From assembly GCF_900101015.1 (NCBI RefSeq), contig NZ_FNFZ01000032.1, forward strand, positions 1 to 41,041: a stretch of 41,041 nucleotides of DNA, given 5' to 3'. A program made the translations under genes and the position numbers. This document shows positions 15,680-23,531 of the stretch, in pieces. How positions within the stretch are numbered: position 1 is the first letter of the stretch; each line of letters opens with the position of its first letter. The notes beneath the pieces are model-generated. The model was not told where the DNA came from, searched no databases, and worked only from the letters and a program-made list of their open reading frames with translations. This stretch comes from Sarcina sp. DSM 11001 (lineage in GTDB: Bacteria; Bacillota; Clostridia; Lachnospirales; Lachnospiraceae).

Positions 15680-16567
15680 CTACCAGCACAATACCTCGTG
15701 CCCGGAATCTGTTACCAAGACCTGGATCTCCCACTGTGCGGAGGGTTTGTGGTCCTGCGTATAGATGGTCCATCCGTTTTTCTCATCCTGATAGATCCTG
15801 TCTGTCCCCATATTTACCATGGGCTCTATGGTAAACACCATTCCGGGTACCATCAGCATCTCGGTGCCGGGTTCGGAGACGTAGCTCACAAAAGGATCCT
15901 CGTGGAACTCCAGACCGATGCCGTGCCCTCCGATCTCGCGGACAACGGAGTAGCCGTTTTTGACTGCGTGCTCATGGACCTTGCTGCCCATGTCTCCGAG
16001 AAAAGTCCAGGGAATGACAGCATCCAGGCCGATCTGAACGCATTCCTTAGTGACCTCTACCAGCCGGCGCTTCTCATCGGAGACATCGCCAATACAGTAC
16101 ATTCGGGAAGAGTCTGAAAAATACCCGTCCAGGATAGTCGAACAGTCTACATTGATGATATCGCCGTTTTTGAGGATATGCTTATTGTCCGGAATCCCGT
16201 GGCAGACTTCCTCATTAATTGAAGTGCAGACACTTTTGGGAAAGCCCTCGTAGTGAAGCGGAGCAGGAATGCCTCCCATTCGTACGGTCGTATCGTACAC
16301 AATTCGGTCAATGTCTTCTGTCGGCATATCCGCGCCAATCTCTTTGGCGACGGCGTCCAGGCAGGCCATATTGATCTCCGCGCTCCTCTTGATCCCATCG
16401 ATCATCTCTCTGTTTTTGATCAGACTCCTGTCCGGTACGATTGCGCCCGCTATCTGCATTTTCCGCAGTCTTTCATCGAATCGCATATGACAAGTCTTGT
16501 ACTTACGGCCGCTCCCGCACCAGCAGGGATCATTTCGCTCTATTTTGTGCTTTCCTAAATGTAACAT
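15680..16567 (-). CDS. map: type I methionine aminopeptidase with N-terminal SEC-C zinc motif
   Basis: A 295-residue enzyme that removes the initiator Met from nascent proteins. Residues 11-27 (RNDPCWCGSGRKYKTCH) form a SEC-C-type zinc motif typical of ribosome-associated variants. The catalytic domain has His123 (CHGIP), metal ligands Asp141 and Asp152, His215 (GGHGIG), Glu248 (FTIEPM) and Glu280 (SAQWEIQ). The length is normal for the SEC-C-bearing form. The start ATG lies after GAGGACTGTAGGCAC. It stands upstream of metG on the same strand but with a ~240-base gap containing a duplicated 3' end of this same gene, so separate transcription is likely. Confidence 0.96.
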   Translation of the reverse strand: MLHLGKHKIERNDPCWCGSGRKYKTCHMRFDERLRKMQIAGAIVPDRSLIKNREMIDGIKRSAEINMACLDAVAKEIGADMPTEDIDRIVYDTTVRMGGIPAPLHYEGFPKSVCTSINEEVCHGIPDNKHILKNGDIINVDCSTILDGYFSDSSRMYCIGDVSDEKRRLVEVTKECVQIGLDAVIPWTFLGDMGSKVHEHAVKNGYSVVREIGGHGIGLEFHEDPFVSYVSEPGTEMLMVPGMVFTIEPMVNMGTDRIYQDEKNGWTIYTQDHKPSAQWEIQVLVTDSGHEVLCW

Positions 16568-16677
16568 GTGCCTACAGTCCTCTCTATGTAAATACCCGTA
16601 TAATCTCCGGTTGAACTTTACAGTAAGTTATAGAATACCATTTTCCTGCCAAACCGTCTACCTTATGAAGCGTAAGT

Positions 16678-16733
16678 TCACAAAACGGTTTCACAAACGG
16701 TTTCATAAACGTTTTCACAAACTTCACAAAACG
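16678..16733. repeat. short ~12-bp tandem repeats upstream of map
   Basis: Four to five imperfect units of the type AAACGGTTTCAC follow one another between map and the next repeat. Nothing else is recognisable in 16568-16817. Confidence 0.6.
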
Positions 16734-16817
16734 TGTTATCAAAAGGCTCTGAGACCACGGCCTGAGTACAATCTGAAAACAGTATAAAAATATATGCGGC
16801 TGGTCTGCAAAGCAACA

Positions 16818-16851
16818 GCCCGGAAACGCCTCTGTCCTGGCTTTTCCGGGC
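16818..16851. terminator. strong hairpin, possible terminator downstream of sipW
   Basis: GCCCGGAAA and TTTCCGGGC pair around about 16 bases. The following minus-strand tail (TGTTGCTTTGC) is only moderately U-rich, so termination is likely but not certain. Confidence 0.5.
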
Positions 16852-16898
16852 AAAATGTGAACGTAGACCGGCATAGCAGAAATCTGACGGTCTTTTTA

Positions 16899-16970
16899 TT
16901 CTTCATCGCGCTATACCCGTGACTCCAGTCATGGGGTACGCGCGCAAAAAAGGGAAACATACTTCATCAC
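16899..16970 (-). repeat. single inverted copy of the 60-bp dispersed repeat (family A)
   Basis: Read on the minus strand it gives GATGAAGTATG, TTCCCTTTTTTGCGCGCG, the palindrome CCATGACTGGAGTCACGGG and GCGCGATGAAGAATAAA, matching the copies at 8058-8240 and 9867-9934. It lies about 40 bases after the stop of the signal peptidase gene. The two palindrome arms have changed together relative to other copies. Confidence 0.85.
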
Positions 16971-17010
16971 GGGTACAATCTCCCTGCCGTCGTTTTTCTT
17001 TGTCTCGCTC

Positions 17011-17910
17011 CTATTCAGTCTCTTTCTTTACGGAATCTTCTTCCAGCTGCTGGCCAGGCTCTTTGGCCGTCTGGTCTCCGGACTGTTCTTCCGACTGCGG
17101 GCCAGGCTCTTTGGCCGTCTGGTCTCCGGACTGTTCTTCCGACTGCGGGCCAGGCTCTTTGGCCGGCTGGTCTCCGGACTGTTCTTCCGGCTGGTCTCCA
17201 GACTTTTTATCCGGGTGTTGTTCCGGTTCTTTATCCTTCTTGTTTACAGGTTCTGGATCCGGCTGTTTTCCGGACTGTGCGATCCGGTTCTGGATCTCGG
17301 CGAGCTCCTTTTCACGGATGCTTTCTTCAATGGCTTCATCCTCGATCGCGTCGCTGAACCTAGAGGAAAGAATATTGAGGATAGCTCCGCAGGCGGCAAA
17401 GCAGATCATGCAGAGACGGCCCAAAGTACTTCCAAACAGGATCATAAGCTGTCCCAGGATCGGGATATGGCGGACCACGATACCAATCAGATTAGCGTAA
17501 GGCACTTCATTCATGTCTTCTGACGGGTTCGCGTCTCCCTTGGTCGTAAAAGTACCTTCAACGATCTTATTGTCGACAACGCGGTGCATAACAATACTCT
17601 CGCCGCTCTGGAAGGCTATGATATCTCCCTTTTTGATACTTGAAGGTTCTGCTTCTTTAACATAGATGATACTGCCGACCGGAACCGTTGGTTCCATGGA
17701 TCCACTGACAACATCATAGATCTGATAGCCCATATACTGCGGTACCGTCAGCGGCAGAGCCGCCGCGATGACGGTCAGGAGCATGAGCGTTCCGACCAGA
17801 CTGCAAAAAGCAGGCATATAAACCAACAAACCGCGCCGTCTTTTTGGCGCGGAATATTCGTTACTGCCCGCTGCCCTTTTTTTATTGTTTTTTGCTTTCT
17901 TTTTTGCCAT
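17011..17910 (-). CDS. sipW: SipW-type (Ser-His) signal peptidase I with repeat-bearing tail
   Basis: A 299-residue membrane protease of the ER/SipW subfamily. The first helix is about residues 28-58, the catalytic Ser is in SGSMEPT (Ser71), the general base is His109 (MHRV) instead of the bacterial Lys, and GDAN carries Asp126. A second hydrophobic span covers 150-182. A ~110-residue polar tail follows, including three 16-residue units EEQSGDQTAKEPGPQS (48-bp DNA repeats). In Bacillus this enzyme processes TasA and TapA; here the genes just upstream encode proteins with the matching leader type, so they are the expected substrates. A strong terminator at 17954-17985 separates it from them, so it may have its own promoter or depend on read-through. 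Confidence 0.92.
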   Translation of the reverse strand: MAKKKAKNNKKRAAGSNEYSAPKRRRGLLVYMPAFCSLVGTLMLLTVIAAALPLTVPQYMGYQIYDVVSGSMEPTVPVGSIIYVKEAEPSSIKKGDIIAFQSGESIVMHRVVDNKIVEGTFTTKGDANPSEDMNEVPYANLIGIVVRHIPILGQLMILFGSTLGRLCMICFAACGAILNILSSRFSDAIEDEAIEESIREKELAEIQNRIAQSGKQPDPEPVNKKDKEPEQHPDKKSGDQPEEQSGDQPAKEPGPQSEEQSGDQTAKEPGPQSEEQSGDQTAKEPGQQLEEDSVKKETE

Positions 17911-17953
17911 GCCAGCTTCCCCATGCTGTCAGATAAAAGGCAGCAGCTTCGAT

Positions 17954-17985
17954 AAAAACCCCCGCAGACCGCGTGGCTGCGGGGG
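17954..17985 (-). terminator. strong intrinsic terminator between mucin-like gene and sipW
   Basis: On the minus strand CCCCCGCAG pairs with CTGCGGGGG and is followed by five T. It closes the packed operon running from about 23.3 kb. Confidence 0.9.
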
Positions 17986-18029
17986 TCTCGATTCATATCT
18001 GCAGGTCAGGATCTCCCTCCTGCTCCGCC

Positions 18030-19589
18030 TCAATAATCATCATCGTCGTCATCGTCATCGTCATCATCATCGTCGTCATCGTCATCATCGGCGAAACGTC
18101 TAAAGAAGAACCATCCGCCGCCTGCCAGCAGGAGGACGACAATAATGCCAGCCGCTACCTTCATAGGTGTAGACATGCCGTGGGCACGTACAACTCCTTC
18201 TGTCTCAGTATTCACGACAGTTGTTGTAGTCGTTGTCTCTGTATTGGCTGTCGGAGCTGTATTTGCCTGTGCCAGAGATGTCTGCGGGTTGGTATCGAGA
18301 TCCAGCGTCTCCTGAGGCTGGGAGTTCTGCGTCTGCGGCTGCACACTTCCATTCAGATTGGAAGTTCCTGTGCCGTTGGCTGTATTGCTGCCGGACCCGG
18401 TACCTGCTGTTCCATTTGCTGCTGTTGTCCCTGTGGTTCCAGGGGTAGTTCCGGTCGTTCCGGAAGTAGATCCTGTGGTTCCGGGAGTTGTACCGGTCGT
18501 TCCGGTGGTAGTTCCGTTTGCCCCGGGAGTTGTCCCGGTCGTTCCGGTGGTAGTTCCGTTTGTCCCGGGAGTTGTACCGGTCGTTCCGGTGGTTCCGGAC
18601 TGGTTACCTGTGGTACCTGCAGTCCCGGTCGATCCCTGAGTCCCGCCGGACGTAGTCGTAGTCGTGTTATTGGTTGTGTTGTTCGTCGTGCTGCTGGTCG
18701 TATTATTGGAGGACGTACTTGTTGTACGGTTCGCCGCCACCGCAGCCCTTGTCGTGGTCGTCGTACGCGTTGTTGTACGGGTAGTTGTTCTTCTGGTGGT
18801 AGTGGTCGTACGCCTTGTTGTAGTTGTAGTTCTTCTGGTGGTGGTCGTCGTTGTACTACGGCTCATCGCCCTGACAGTAGTACGGGTAGTCGTCGTACTG
18901 CTTTTCGTAGAGGTTTTGGACGTAGTTCCAGCTTTCGTTGTGGTCTTTGTAGATTTGACAGGCTCAAGCTTGTTGTACTTAAAGGTCCAGGAATTGTCCG
19001 ATTCCTTTGATCCCAGTGTTGCTGTTATATTGTAGTACTGCGGTGTGTAACCTTCTACGTACAGGAAAGCTGTGACCGGCTTGTCTCCGACGTTGCCGTA
19101 GTAAGTCTCTTCTTTATGAAGAGTCTTTCCGCTGGCAGCATCCACATACTGCACTTTGTAAGCGACCTGATTATTTTTAATGCCGTAAGCTACGACAAGA
19201 TCAGTATCCCGGTCGACGATAAAGCTGCCATAATACGGTTTGATTTCCTTACTTCCACTGACCGTATTATTGTCTCTGCCGCTCTCTCTCAGGCCTTTAA
19301 TATAATACTTTTTATACTGATCGCCGTCCTTAACCTTAATATTCTTCTGCCAGTCATAGGACCAGCGGGTCCCGGGCTTGATCCCTGTCTCTACATATAC
19401 ACTGCTGCCGTCTGTAAATTCCCCTATATTTCCGGTAAAGATCCTTACCGTATAGGTATAGGTATCACTGGCAAAAGCAGGCAGCGCAAGCGCAGCGATC
19501 ATGCACAGAGCTATGAATATGGCTGCCGCTTTGACAAATAATGACCTGCGCCCTTTTCCGGAGGTTATCGAGGCAATATTTCTCTTCAT
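18030..19589 (-). CDS. mucin-like Thr-rich membrane-anchored surface protein with poly-Asp tail
   Basis: A 519-residue protein. A signal peptide (hydrophobic core AAIFIALCMIAALALPAFA, about 20-40) is followed by a compact domain (about 42-215) containing a MucBP-like part: YKVQYVDAASGKTL, GNVGDKPVT, GYTPQYYNI. Next comes a ~200-residue Thr/Arg stalk of TTTTRR-type repeats, and then TTGTTPGTNG-type repeats. A single membrane span (MKVAAGIIVVLLLAGGGWFFF, about 475-495) leads into RRFA, 18 consecutive Asp and a final Tyr. The Asp codons mix GAT and GAC, so this is not one simple triplet expansion. No LPXTG motif is present; it is a membrane anchor with an acidic cytosolic end. The ATG has GGAGG and overlaps the previous stop by four bases. 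Long frames on the other strand here are artefacts of the repeats. Confidence 0.82.
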   Translation of the reverse strand: MKRNIASITSGKGRRSLFVKAAAIFIALCMIAALALPAFASDTYTYTVRIFTGNIGEFTDGSSVYVETGIKPGTRWSYDWQKNIKVKDGDQYKKYYIKGLRESGRDNNTVSGSKEIKPYYGSFIVDRDTDLVVAYGIKNNQVAYKVQYVDAASGKTLHKEETYYGNVGDKPVTAFLYVEGYTPQYYNITATLGSKESDNSWTFKYNKLEPVKSTKTTTKAGTTSKTSTKSSTTTTRTTVRAMSRSTTTTTTRRTTTTTRRTTTTTRRTTTRTTTRTTTTTRAAVAANRTTSTSSNNTTSSTTNNTTNNTTTTTSGGTQGSTGTAGTTGNQSGTTGTTGTTPGTNGTTTGTTGTTPGANGTTTGTTGTTPGTTGSTSGTTGTTPGTTGTTAANGTAGTGSGSNTANGTGTSNLNGSVQPQTQNSQPQETLDLDTNPQTSLAQANTAPTANTETTTTTTVVNTETEGVVRAHGMSTPMKVAAGIIVVLLLAGGGWFFFRRFADDDDDDDDDDDDDDDDDDY

Positions 19590-20473
19590 GCCTGGCCTCC
19601 TTTCTGTTTACGTCTCTCCTTCAGGCTGTAAAATGCCAGAAGCAGGAAGACCAGTCCGCTGACACCTGCGGCGATGATATACGGGATAGTATCCGTGTAA
19701 TCACCGGTTTTAACGATCTCACGATGTGTAGTAGAGGTGTGCGTAGTATGTTTGGACGAAGAAGAGGATGAGTCCTTGGTCGTTGTTCTTGTCGTTGTCG
19801 TCGACGTCGCTGTTGTCGTTCTCGTTGTCGTTGTCGTCGTCGTAGTTGTGTCAGGCTCATCGTAAGCAGGTCTGAGTTCAACCGCGAACTGCATCTGAAG
19901 CTGTGCCAGGGTATCCTGATAATCATTGCCCTGTGTCTCGCCTTCGAGCGCGACCCTGAGGGTCAGGGTACCGCCCTCACCTTTTTTGAAGGTGTCAAGA
20001 TAGAACCAGTCCTGAAGGGCTCCGGTCGCCTGATGAAGGCCTACACCGGATTTGCTCTCACCCTCGCCGCCGACTCTGTCACTGGAAAACAGGACCGTTT
20101 CCTTCCCTGTCGATGTGTTTTTGAAGGTCAGGATGTAGGAATAGGCGCCTCCCTGCAGACCGGTGTCTTCAGCCCTGGTATCCTCAAGAGATTTCAGTAC
20201 CTTGTTGGTCATGTACCAGTCAACGGTCTCGTCATAATCATTTTTCAGATTGAGCACGATGTCAGTATAATCGCCCGGCTGCAGACCGTAGACCTGGTCG
20301 TCCATTTCCTTTGTCTTGAAATCACTGACCATTACTTTCTTTTCTGTAAAAGAAACACTCCAGCTTTTTTCTGTGGGGATCAGCTCTGCAAAGGCTGTCA
20401 CGGATAAGGCACAAATCAGAACCGCTGCAAGGAGAGCCGGAGAAACAAGTTTTTTCATGATCTTTTTCATCAT
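19586..20473 (-). CDS. surface protein with Thr/Ser stalk and KTGD-type sorting signal
   Basis: A 295-residue precursor. A signal peptide (SPALLAAVLICALSVTAFAE, cut near 29) is followed by a ~170-residue beta-rich domain with the pattern GLQPGDYTDIVLNLKNDYDETVDWYM, similar to the ectodomains of TasA-type fibre proteins. A short Thr/Ser/Lys/His stalk (about 205-245) follows, then VKTGD, a hydrophobic span and a basic end (KERRKQK). KTGD takes the place of LPXTG, so it may be a substrate of the sortase encoded upstream. It overlaps the next gene by ATGA and follows the preceding one by 17 bases, within a tight operon. The start has GGAGGGGGAAGAA. Confidence 0.8.
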   Translation of the reverse strand: MMKKIMKKLVSPALLAAVLICALSVTAFAELIPTEKSWSVSFTEKKVMVSDFKTKEMDDQVYGLQPGDYTDIVLNLKNDYDETVDWYMTNKVLKSLEDTRAEDTGLQGGAYSYILTFKNTSTGKETVLFSSDRVGGEGESKSGVGLHQATGALQDWFYLDTFKKGEGGTLTLRVALEGETQGNDYQDTLAQLQMQFAVELRPAYDEPDTTTTTTTTTRTTTATSTTTTRTTTKDSSSSSSKHTTHTSTTHREIVKTGDYTDTIPYIIAAGVSGLVFLLLAFYSLKERRKQKGGQA

Positions 20474-20490
20474 TTCTTCCCCCTCCTTTC

Positions 20491-21384
20491 TCAGTCAGCC
20501 AGCGTGATCATGCCTTTGTTATCGACATTCACATCACGCCCCCAGACGCTCTTGATCGCGTCTTTGGCATTGTGGTTCTGGACCGCGTCCACAACCGCTT
20601 CGAGGCAGAACTGCCATCCGTCATAGTCATATTTTGTCGTGATGGTCTTTCCATCATCGGACACTGTCTTCGTGACCTTGTCCCCGACCATCCTGTCGAT
20701 CGTCAGCTTGTCACTGAGCGGTGTCTTGGATGTGTCCTCGCCGGGAGCCAGAACACTGTTGTAATAGACAACGATTCGTTCTTCTGTAGATGCTTTTTCA
20801 TCCAGCAGCCATACATTGCTGTTGGTCAGATTAAGCTTGATCAGCGCCGGGGAAAGACCCTGAGTGGAAATGCCCTTCTTATCCTTCTCTTTGACGATCT
20901 CATTGCCTTCATCATCCGTCTCATTCAGGAAAACCTTGTTTCCATCGGGATCCACCCAGTATTTGTAGATCGTCACGCGGACATATTCTTCGATATTGCC
21001 GGTATTCGCAACGCTCAGTTCCTCTGTATAAGCCTTGCCGGGTTTGAATTCGGTATCACTGCCAAGAAATAACGAGTTGTCTGTTTTTTTAGTTTCTAGA
21101 TCTGCACCTGCTAATAGCTGTAGAGATTCTTCATCCCATTTATCAGCAGTGTTTTCTAAATGGTCTCGATGTGCGACAGCTCTTGGTTTCTCATCGCCGG
21201 CGCACTTCTCCTGAAGTGTCACTCCGATACAGTGCATCTGCATCTGCCCGGAATAAATCTCGGAAATTGCCTGGAAGGCTGCCCGAATGCCGCCGATGGT
21301 TGAAACCAGCAGAAGCACAGAAGCCAAAATAAACAAGGCTATGGTCACTGCAGGGGAGGTAATCAGCTTCTTAAGGTTCTTCAT
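20491..21384 (-). CDS. TasA/CalY-like fibre-subunit candidate
   Basis: A 297-residue protein with an N-terminal hydrophobic leader (about 12-30). The sequence after it, STIGGIRAAFQAISEIYSGQMQMHCIGVTLQEK, resembles the N-termini of Clostridial TasA-like or SipW-processed proteins. The rest is a beta-rich domain (FKPGKAYTEELSVANTGNIEEYVRVTIYKYW) with no stalk, sorting signal or second membrane span. An insert at about 58-95 (Lys/Asp/Glu/His-rich) looks less conserved. The start ATG has AGGAGGTGA and shares one base with the stop of the previous gene (TGATG). It sits between a SipW-leader protein and an anchored protein and upstream of a SipW peptidase, so a fibre subunit is the best inference. 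Confidence 0.68.
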   Translation of the reverse strand: MKNLKKLITSPAVTIALFILASVLLLVSTIGGIRAAFQAISEIYSGQMQMHCIGVTLQEKCAGDEKPRAVAHRDHLENTADKWDEESLQLLAGADLETKKTDNSLFLGSDTEFKPGKAYTEELSVANTGNIEEYVRVTIYKYWVDPDGNKVFLNETDDEGNEIVKEKDKKGISTQGLSPALIKLNLTNSNVWLLDEKASTEERIVVYYNSVLAPGEDTSKTPLSDKLTIDRMVGDKVTKTVSDDGKTITTKYDYDGWQFCLEAVVDAVQNHNAKDAIKSVWGRDVNVDNKGMITLAD

Positions 21385-22022
21385 CAGTTCTCACCTCCTG
21401 CGCCTTCTGTATTTTCAGCGGCATCCTCATCGGAGCCCGATGTCTCAGTAGCTGTTGTGCCGCTCCCGGTCCTATAGGTCTGAAGCTTGCGGTTCCAGTC
21501 TGCTTTTTCAGGAGGAATCAAGTTGCCGCTCTCATCGTACTGGATTTCTACGGTTTCATAAACAATGATCACGTTAAAGGAATCCGCATCCTGTATGCCG
21601 GAGTTTTCTCCGCTGGGGACATCCTTGATCTGGACCTTCAGGGGATCCGCTGTCTCTCCGGGCGGAAGGACATCCTGATAATAGACCCAGTCGTCGCCCT
21701 CGGGCTGCGCCCACTTTTCGCATTCATAGGTAATCTCATAATCAGGGCAGAAGCCTCTGGCCCGGATATATACCGGCCTTGAATCCTTAGGGTTCGCAGT
21801 ACTCTTGATATTGATTACTTTCTGCCAGCTGTTGAAATCCTCTTCGACCTTTTCTTCATGTCCCATATGTAATGTATAACCGCCTTTGGCGGATGCATAA
21901 GTACTGAAATAAGCCCACGCGGTTCCCATCAGGGCACTCATGACCAGCATAACGGCAGCTGCCGTCAGAAGGCCTGTGCGGAGGGCTTCCCATTTTCTCT
22001 TTTTTTCCATATGTTTATCCAT
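21384..22022 (-). CDS. SipW-dependent-type signal peptide protein (TasA-like)
   Basis: A 212-residue protein. The leader LLTAAAVMLVMSALMGTAWAYFSTYASAKGGYTLHMG (about 17-53) has the AYF.....A.G pattern of SipW-dependent signal peptides. The mature part (about 38-180) has a beta-sandwich-like pattern with GFCPDYEITYECEKW and DVLPPGETADPLKVQI. The C-terminal ~35 residues are Thr/Ser/Gly/Glu-rich and presumably exposed. No sorting signal is seen. The ATG at 22022 has GGGAGGG at suitable distance; a second ATG four codons later is less well placed. It lies 18 bases after the pilin-like gene and is coupled to the next gene. Confidence 0.78.
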   Translation of the reverse strand: MDKHMEKKRKWEALRTGLLTAAAVMLVMSALMGTAWAYFSTYASAKGGYTLHMGHEEKVEEDFNSWQKVINIKSTANPKDSRPVYIRARGFCPDYEITYECEKWAQPEGDDWVYYQDVLPPGETADPLKVQIKDVPSGENSGIQDADSFNVIIVYETVEIQYDESGNLIPPEKADWNRKLQTYRTGSGTTATETSGSDEDAAENTEGAGGEN

Positions 22023-22040
22023 ATGTCACTGCCCTCCCGG

Positions 22041-23327
22041 TTAATCTTCCTTATTAGTTGTGGCGTCCGACTGGATCACAGTGCCGTTCTGACTGCTGTC
22101 GGTCATCTGCTCCCAGCCCCATTTCGACTGTCCGGCTTTGTAAGTAAACTTGTTGGTGACGCTGCCGCCGCCGCCATGGGTATCATCATATTCATCTTCG
22201 AACGGTATGGTTACGGTCTCATTGGCCAGGATCGTCTCTGTCCTGACCGTATCATCTATTGTATAGGCCTGTCCCGCATAGACCTCTTTGACTACCGCAT
22301 AGCTGTAGGCGGGAAGGTTCTCGATCAGGACTGACTTTTTGCCATAAGCGTCAAAGACGACTGAAACATTATTGTGATAGATCCGGTTTTCTCCCGGCTT
22401 TGCGGGATCATATTCCTCTTCACTGGAATAGACCGAAACATCGAAGACGACTGTTGCCGGATCCTTGATCAGCCTGGTCTTTCCATCCGTGGTCTTCTCA
22501 CGCTGCGCGTAATCCAGAAGGTCTTTCTCAATCTTGAGATTTCCCAGTCTGGGGGACTGTGAAGGCTTCAGCATGGCAGCTGCGTCATAATACCAGCCTT
22601 CTCTGTCCGCCGTATTGGACGGCTGTGTACTGTCCATTGTCCTGGCGGGAATGGAAATCAGCTCCGGAGAAAACTTGAAGAGATAATGTCTGGAGTGGGC
22701 GATCGTAGCCGTGCCCCCGACAGCCGCCGCAGTCTCCGCAGTGCTGCCGGTCGAACCTGCAGCGGGAGCCGCGCTGGTATCTGTCGTAGCGTATTCTGCG
22801 ATGTCCGATCCGTGGGCAAGGATCAGGTAGAGACCGGGCTCAAGAGGTTCGATCTTTGTGTCCGGGAGCTGTCCCATCTTCTTAATCTCATCCGGAATAG
22901 CATTTATACTGTCCGAAGGATCCCACTCTGTCTTGCCCTCGGGAGCTTCTCCGAGCACGATATTTGCTGCCTTATTGGCCAGTTCTCTCCAGCCGGCATT
23001 ATCAATATTCTTGTCGATCGTGATGCCCCGGTAAGCAAAAGGCTCATTCACCTGCCAGTCATAGGTATCAAATCCCTGGACTGGAATTGCATCCGCGACG
23101 CGGTACAGGTCAATCTCCACATTTGCATCCGGAAGTTCCTCGAGCATCATGCTGCCCGCGCTGATGGTGAGGCTGCAGTCACGGTCCAGGTCAATCGATG
23201 ACGCGAAGACCTTTTCCCCGAACAACGACAGGGAGAAGACCATGAACACTGCCGCCAGTATGAATGCTGCAGGCCGCCATCTGCCGCCTGCAGTCCGGCC
23301 CCGCCGGACGCTGTTTCTTTCCTTCAT
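22041..23327 (-). CDS. pilin-like surface protein with isopeptide-type domain, no sorting signal
   Basis: A 428-residue precursor with a basic N-terminus and membrane segment (about 19-40, AAFILAAVFMVFSLSLF, cut near VFASS). The N-terminal domain (43-200) has VEIDLYRVADA and LEPGLYLILAHG, as in the first domain of Gram-positive backbone pilins. The second domain (about 268-400) begins LKIEKDL and has FDVSVYS, LPAYSYAVVKEVY and SVTNKFTY, the layout of streptococcal-type isopeptide linker domains with a Lys near the start and an Asn or Glu near the end. It ends without LPXTG or a membrane span, which is unusual for a sortase-linked pilin. It may be joined through an internal Lys or by TasA-like polymerisation. 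The start has GAGGAGGGATTATATCC. Confidence 0.78.
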   Translation of the reverse strand: MKERNSVRRGRTAGGRWRPAAFILAAVFMVFSLSLFGEKVFASSIDLDRDCSLTISAGSMMLEELPDANVEIDLYRVADAIPVQGFDTYDWQVNEPFAYRGITIDKNIDNAGWRELANKAANIVLGEAPEGKTEWDPSDSINAIPDEIKKMGQLPDTKIEPLEPGLYLILAHGSDIAEYATTDTSAAPAAGSTGSTAETAAAVGGTATIAHSRHYLFKFSPELISIPARTMDSTQPSNTADREGWYYDAAAMLKPSQSPRLGNLKIEKDLLDYAQREKTTDGKTRLIKDPATVVFDVSVYSSEEEYDPAKPGENRIYHNNVSVVFDAYGKKSVLIENLPAYSYAVVKEVYAGQAYTIDDTVRTETILANETVTIPFEDEYDDTHGGGGSVTNKFTYKAGQSKWGWEQMTDSSQNGTVIQSDATTNKED

Positions 23328-23375
23328 GGATATAATCCCTCCTCTGTCGACTGCGTTTTTGTTTTCCGTATAATT

Positions 23376-23398
23376 ATTATAGTAATTTTATTAGAGAA
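23376..23398 (-). promoter_or_regulatory. possible promoter of the second fibre operon
   Basis: An A/T-rich stretch with a TATAAT (23376-23381) and a weak TTATTT about 15 bases upstream lies 50 bases before the start at 23327. The -35 box is poor, so this is tentative. Confidence 0.4.
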
Positions 23399-23531
23399 AT
23401 AACATTAAATATAGTAATTATAACCGGGTTTAAAGTTTCTGTCTGTATTTTTCATCGATCCTGTGCCTAATCCAGCCGGATCCATTTTAATGTCCACACC
23501 CTGTACCGGTATAAAAACCGCCGCCAGGATC

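Noticed and set aside
15585-15773. A 62-residue gene behind map
   Set aside because: Its first part overlaps map in another frame and its last part is the map relic; no ribosome binding site.
18358-19035. Long plus-strand frames rich in Val or Cys/Ser/Gly opposite the Thr-rich gene
   Set aside because: They are mirror images of ACN/ACC-type repeats in the real minus-strand gene, lack ribosome binding sites and resemble no protein.
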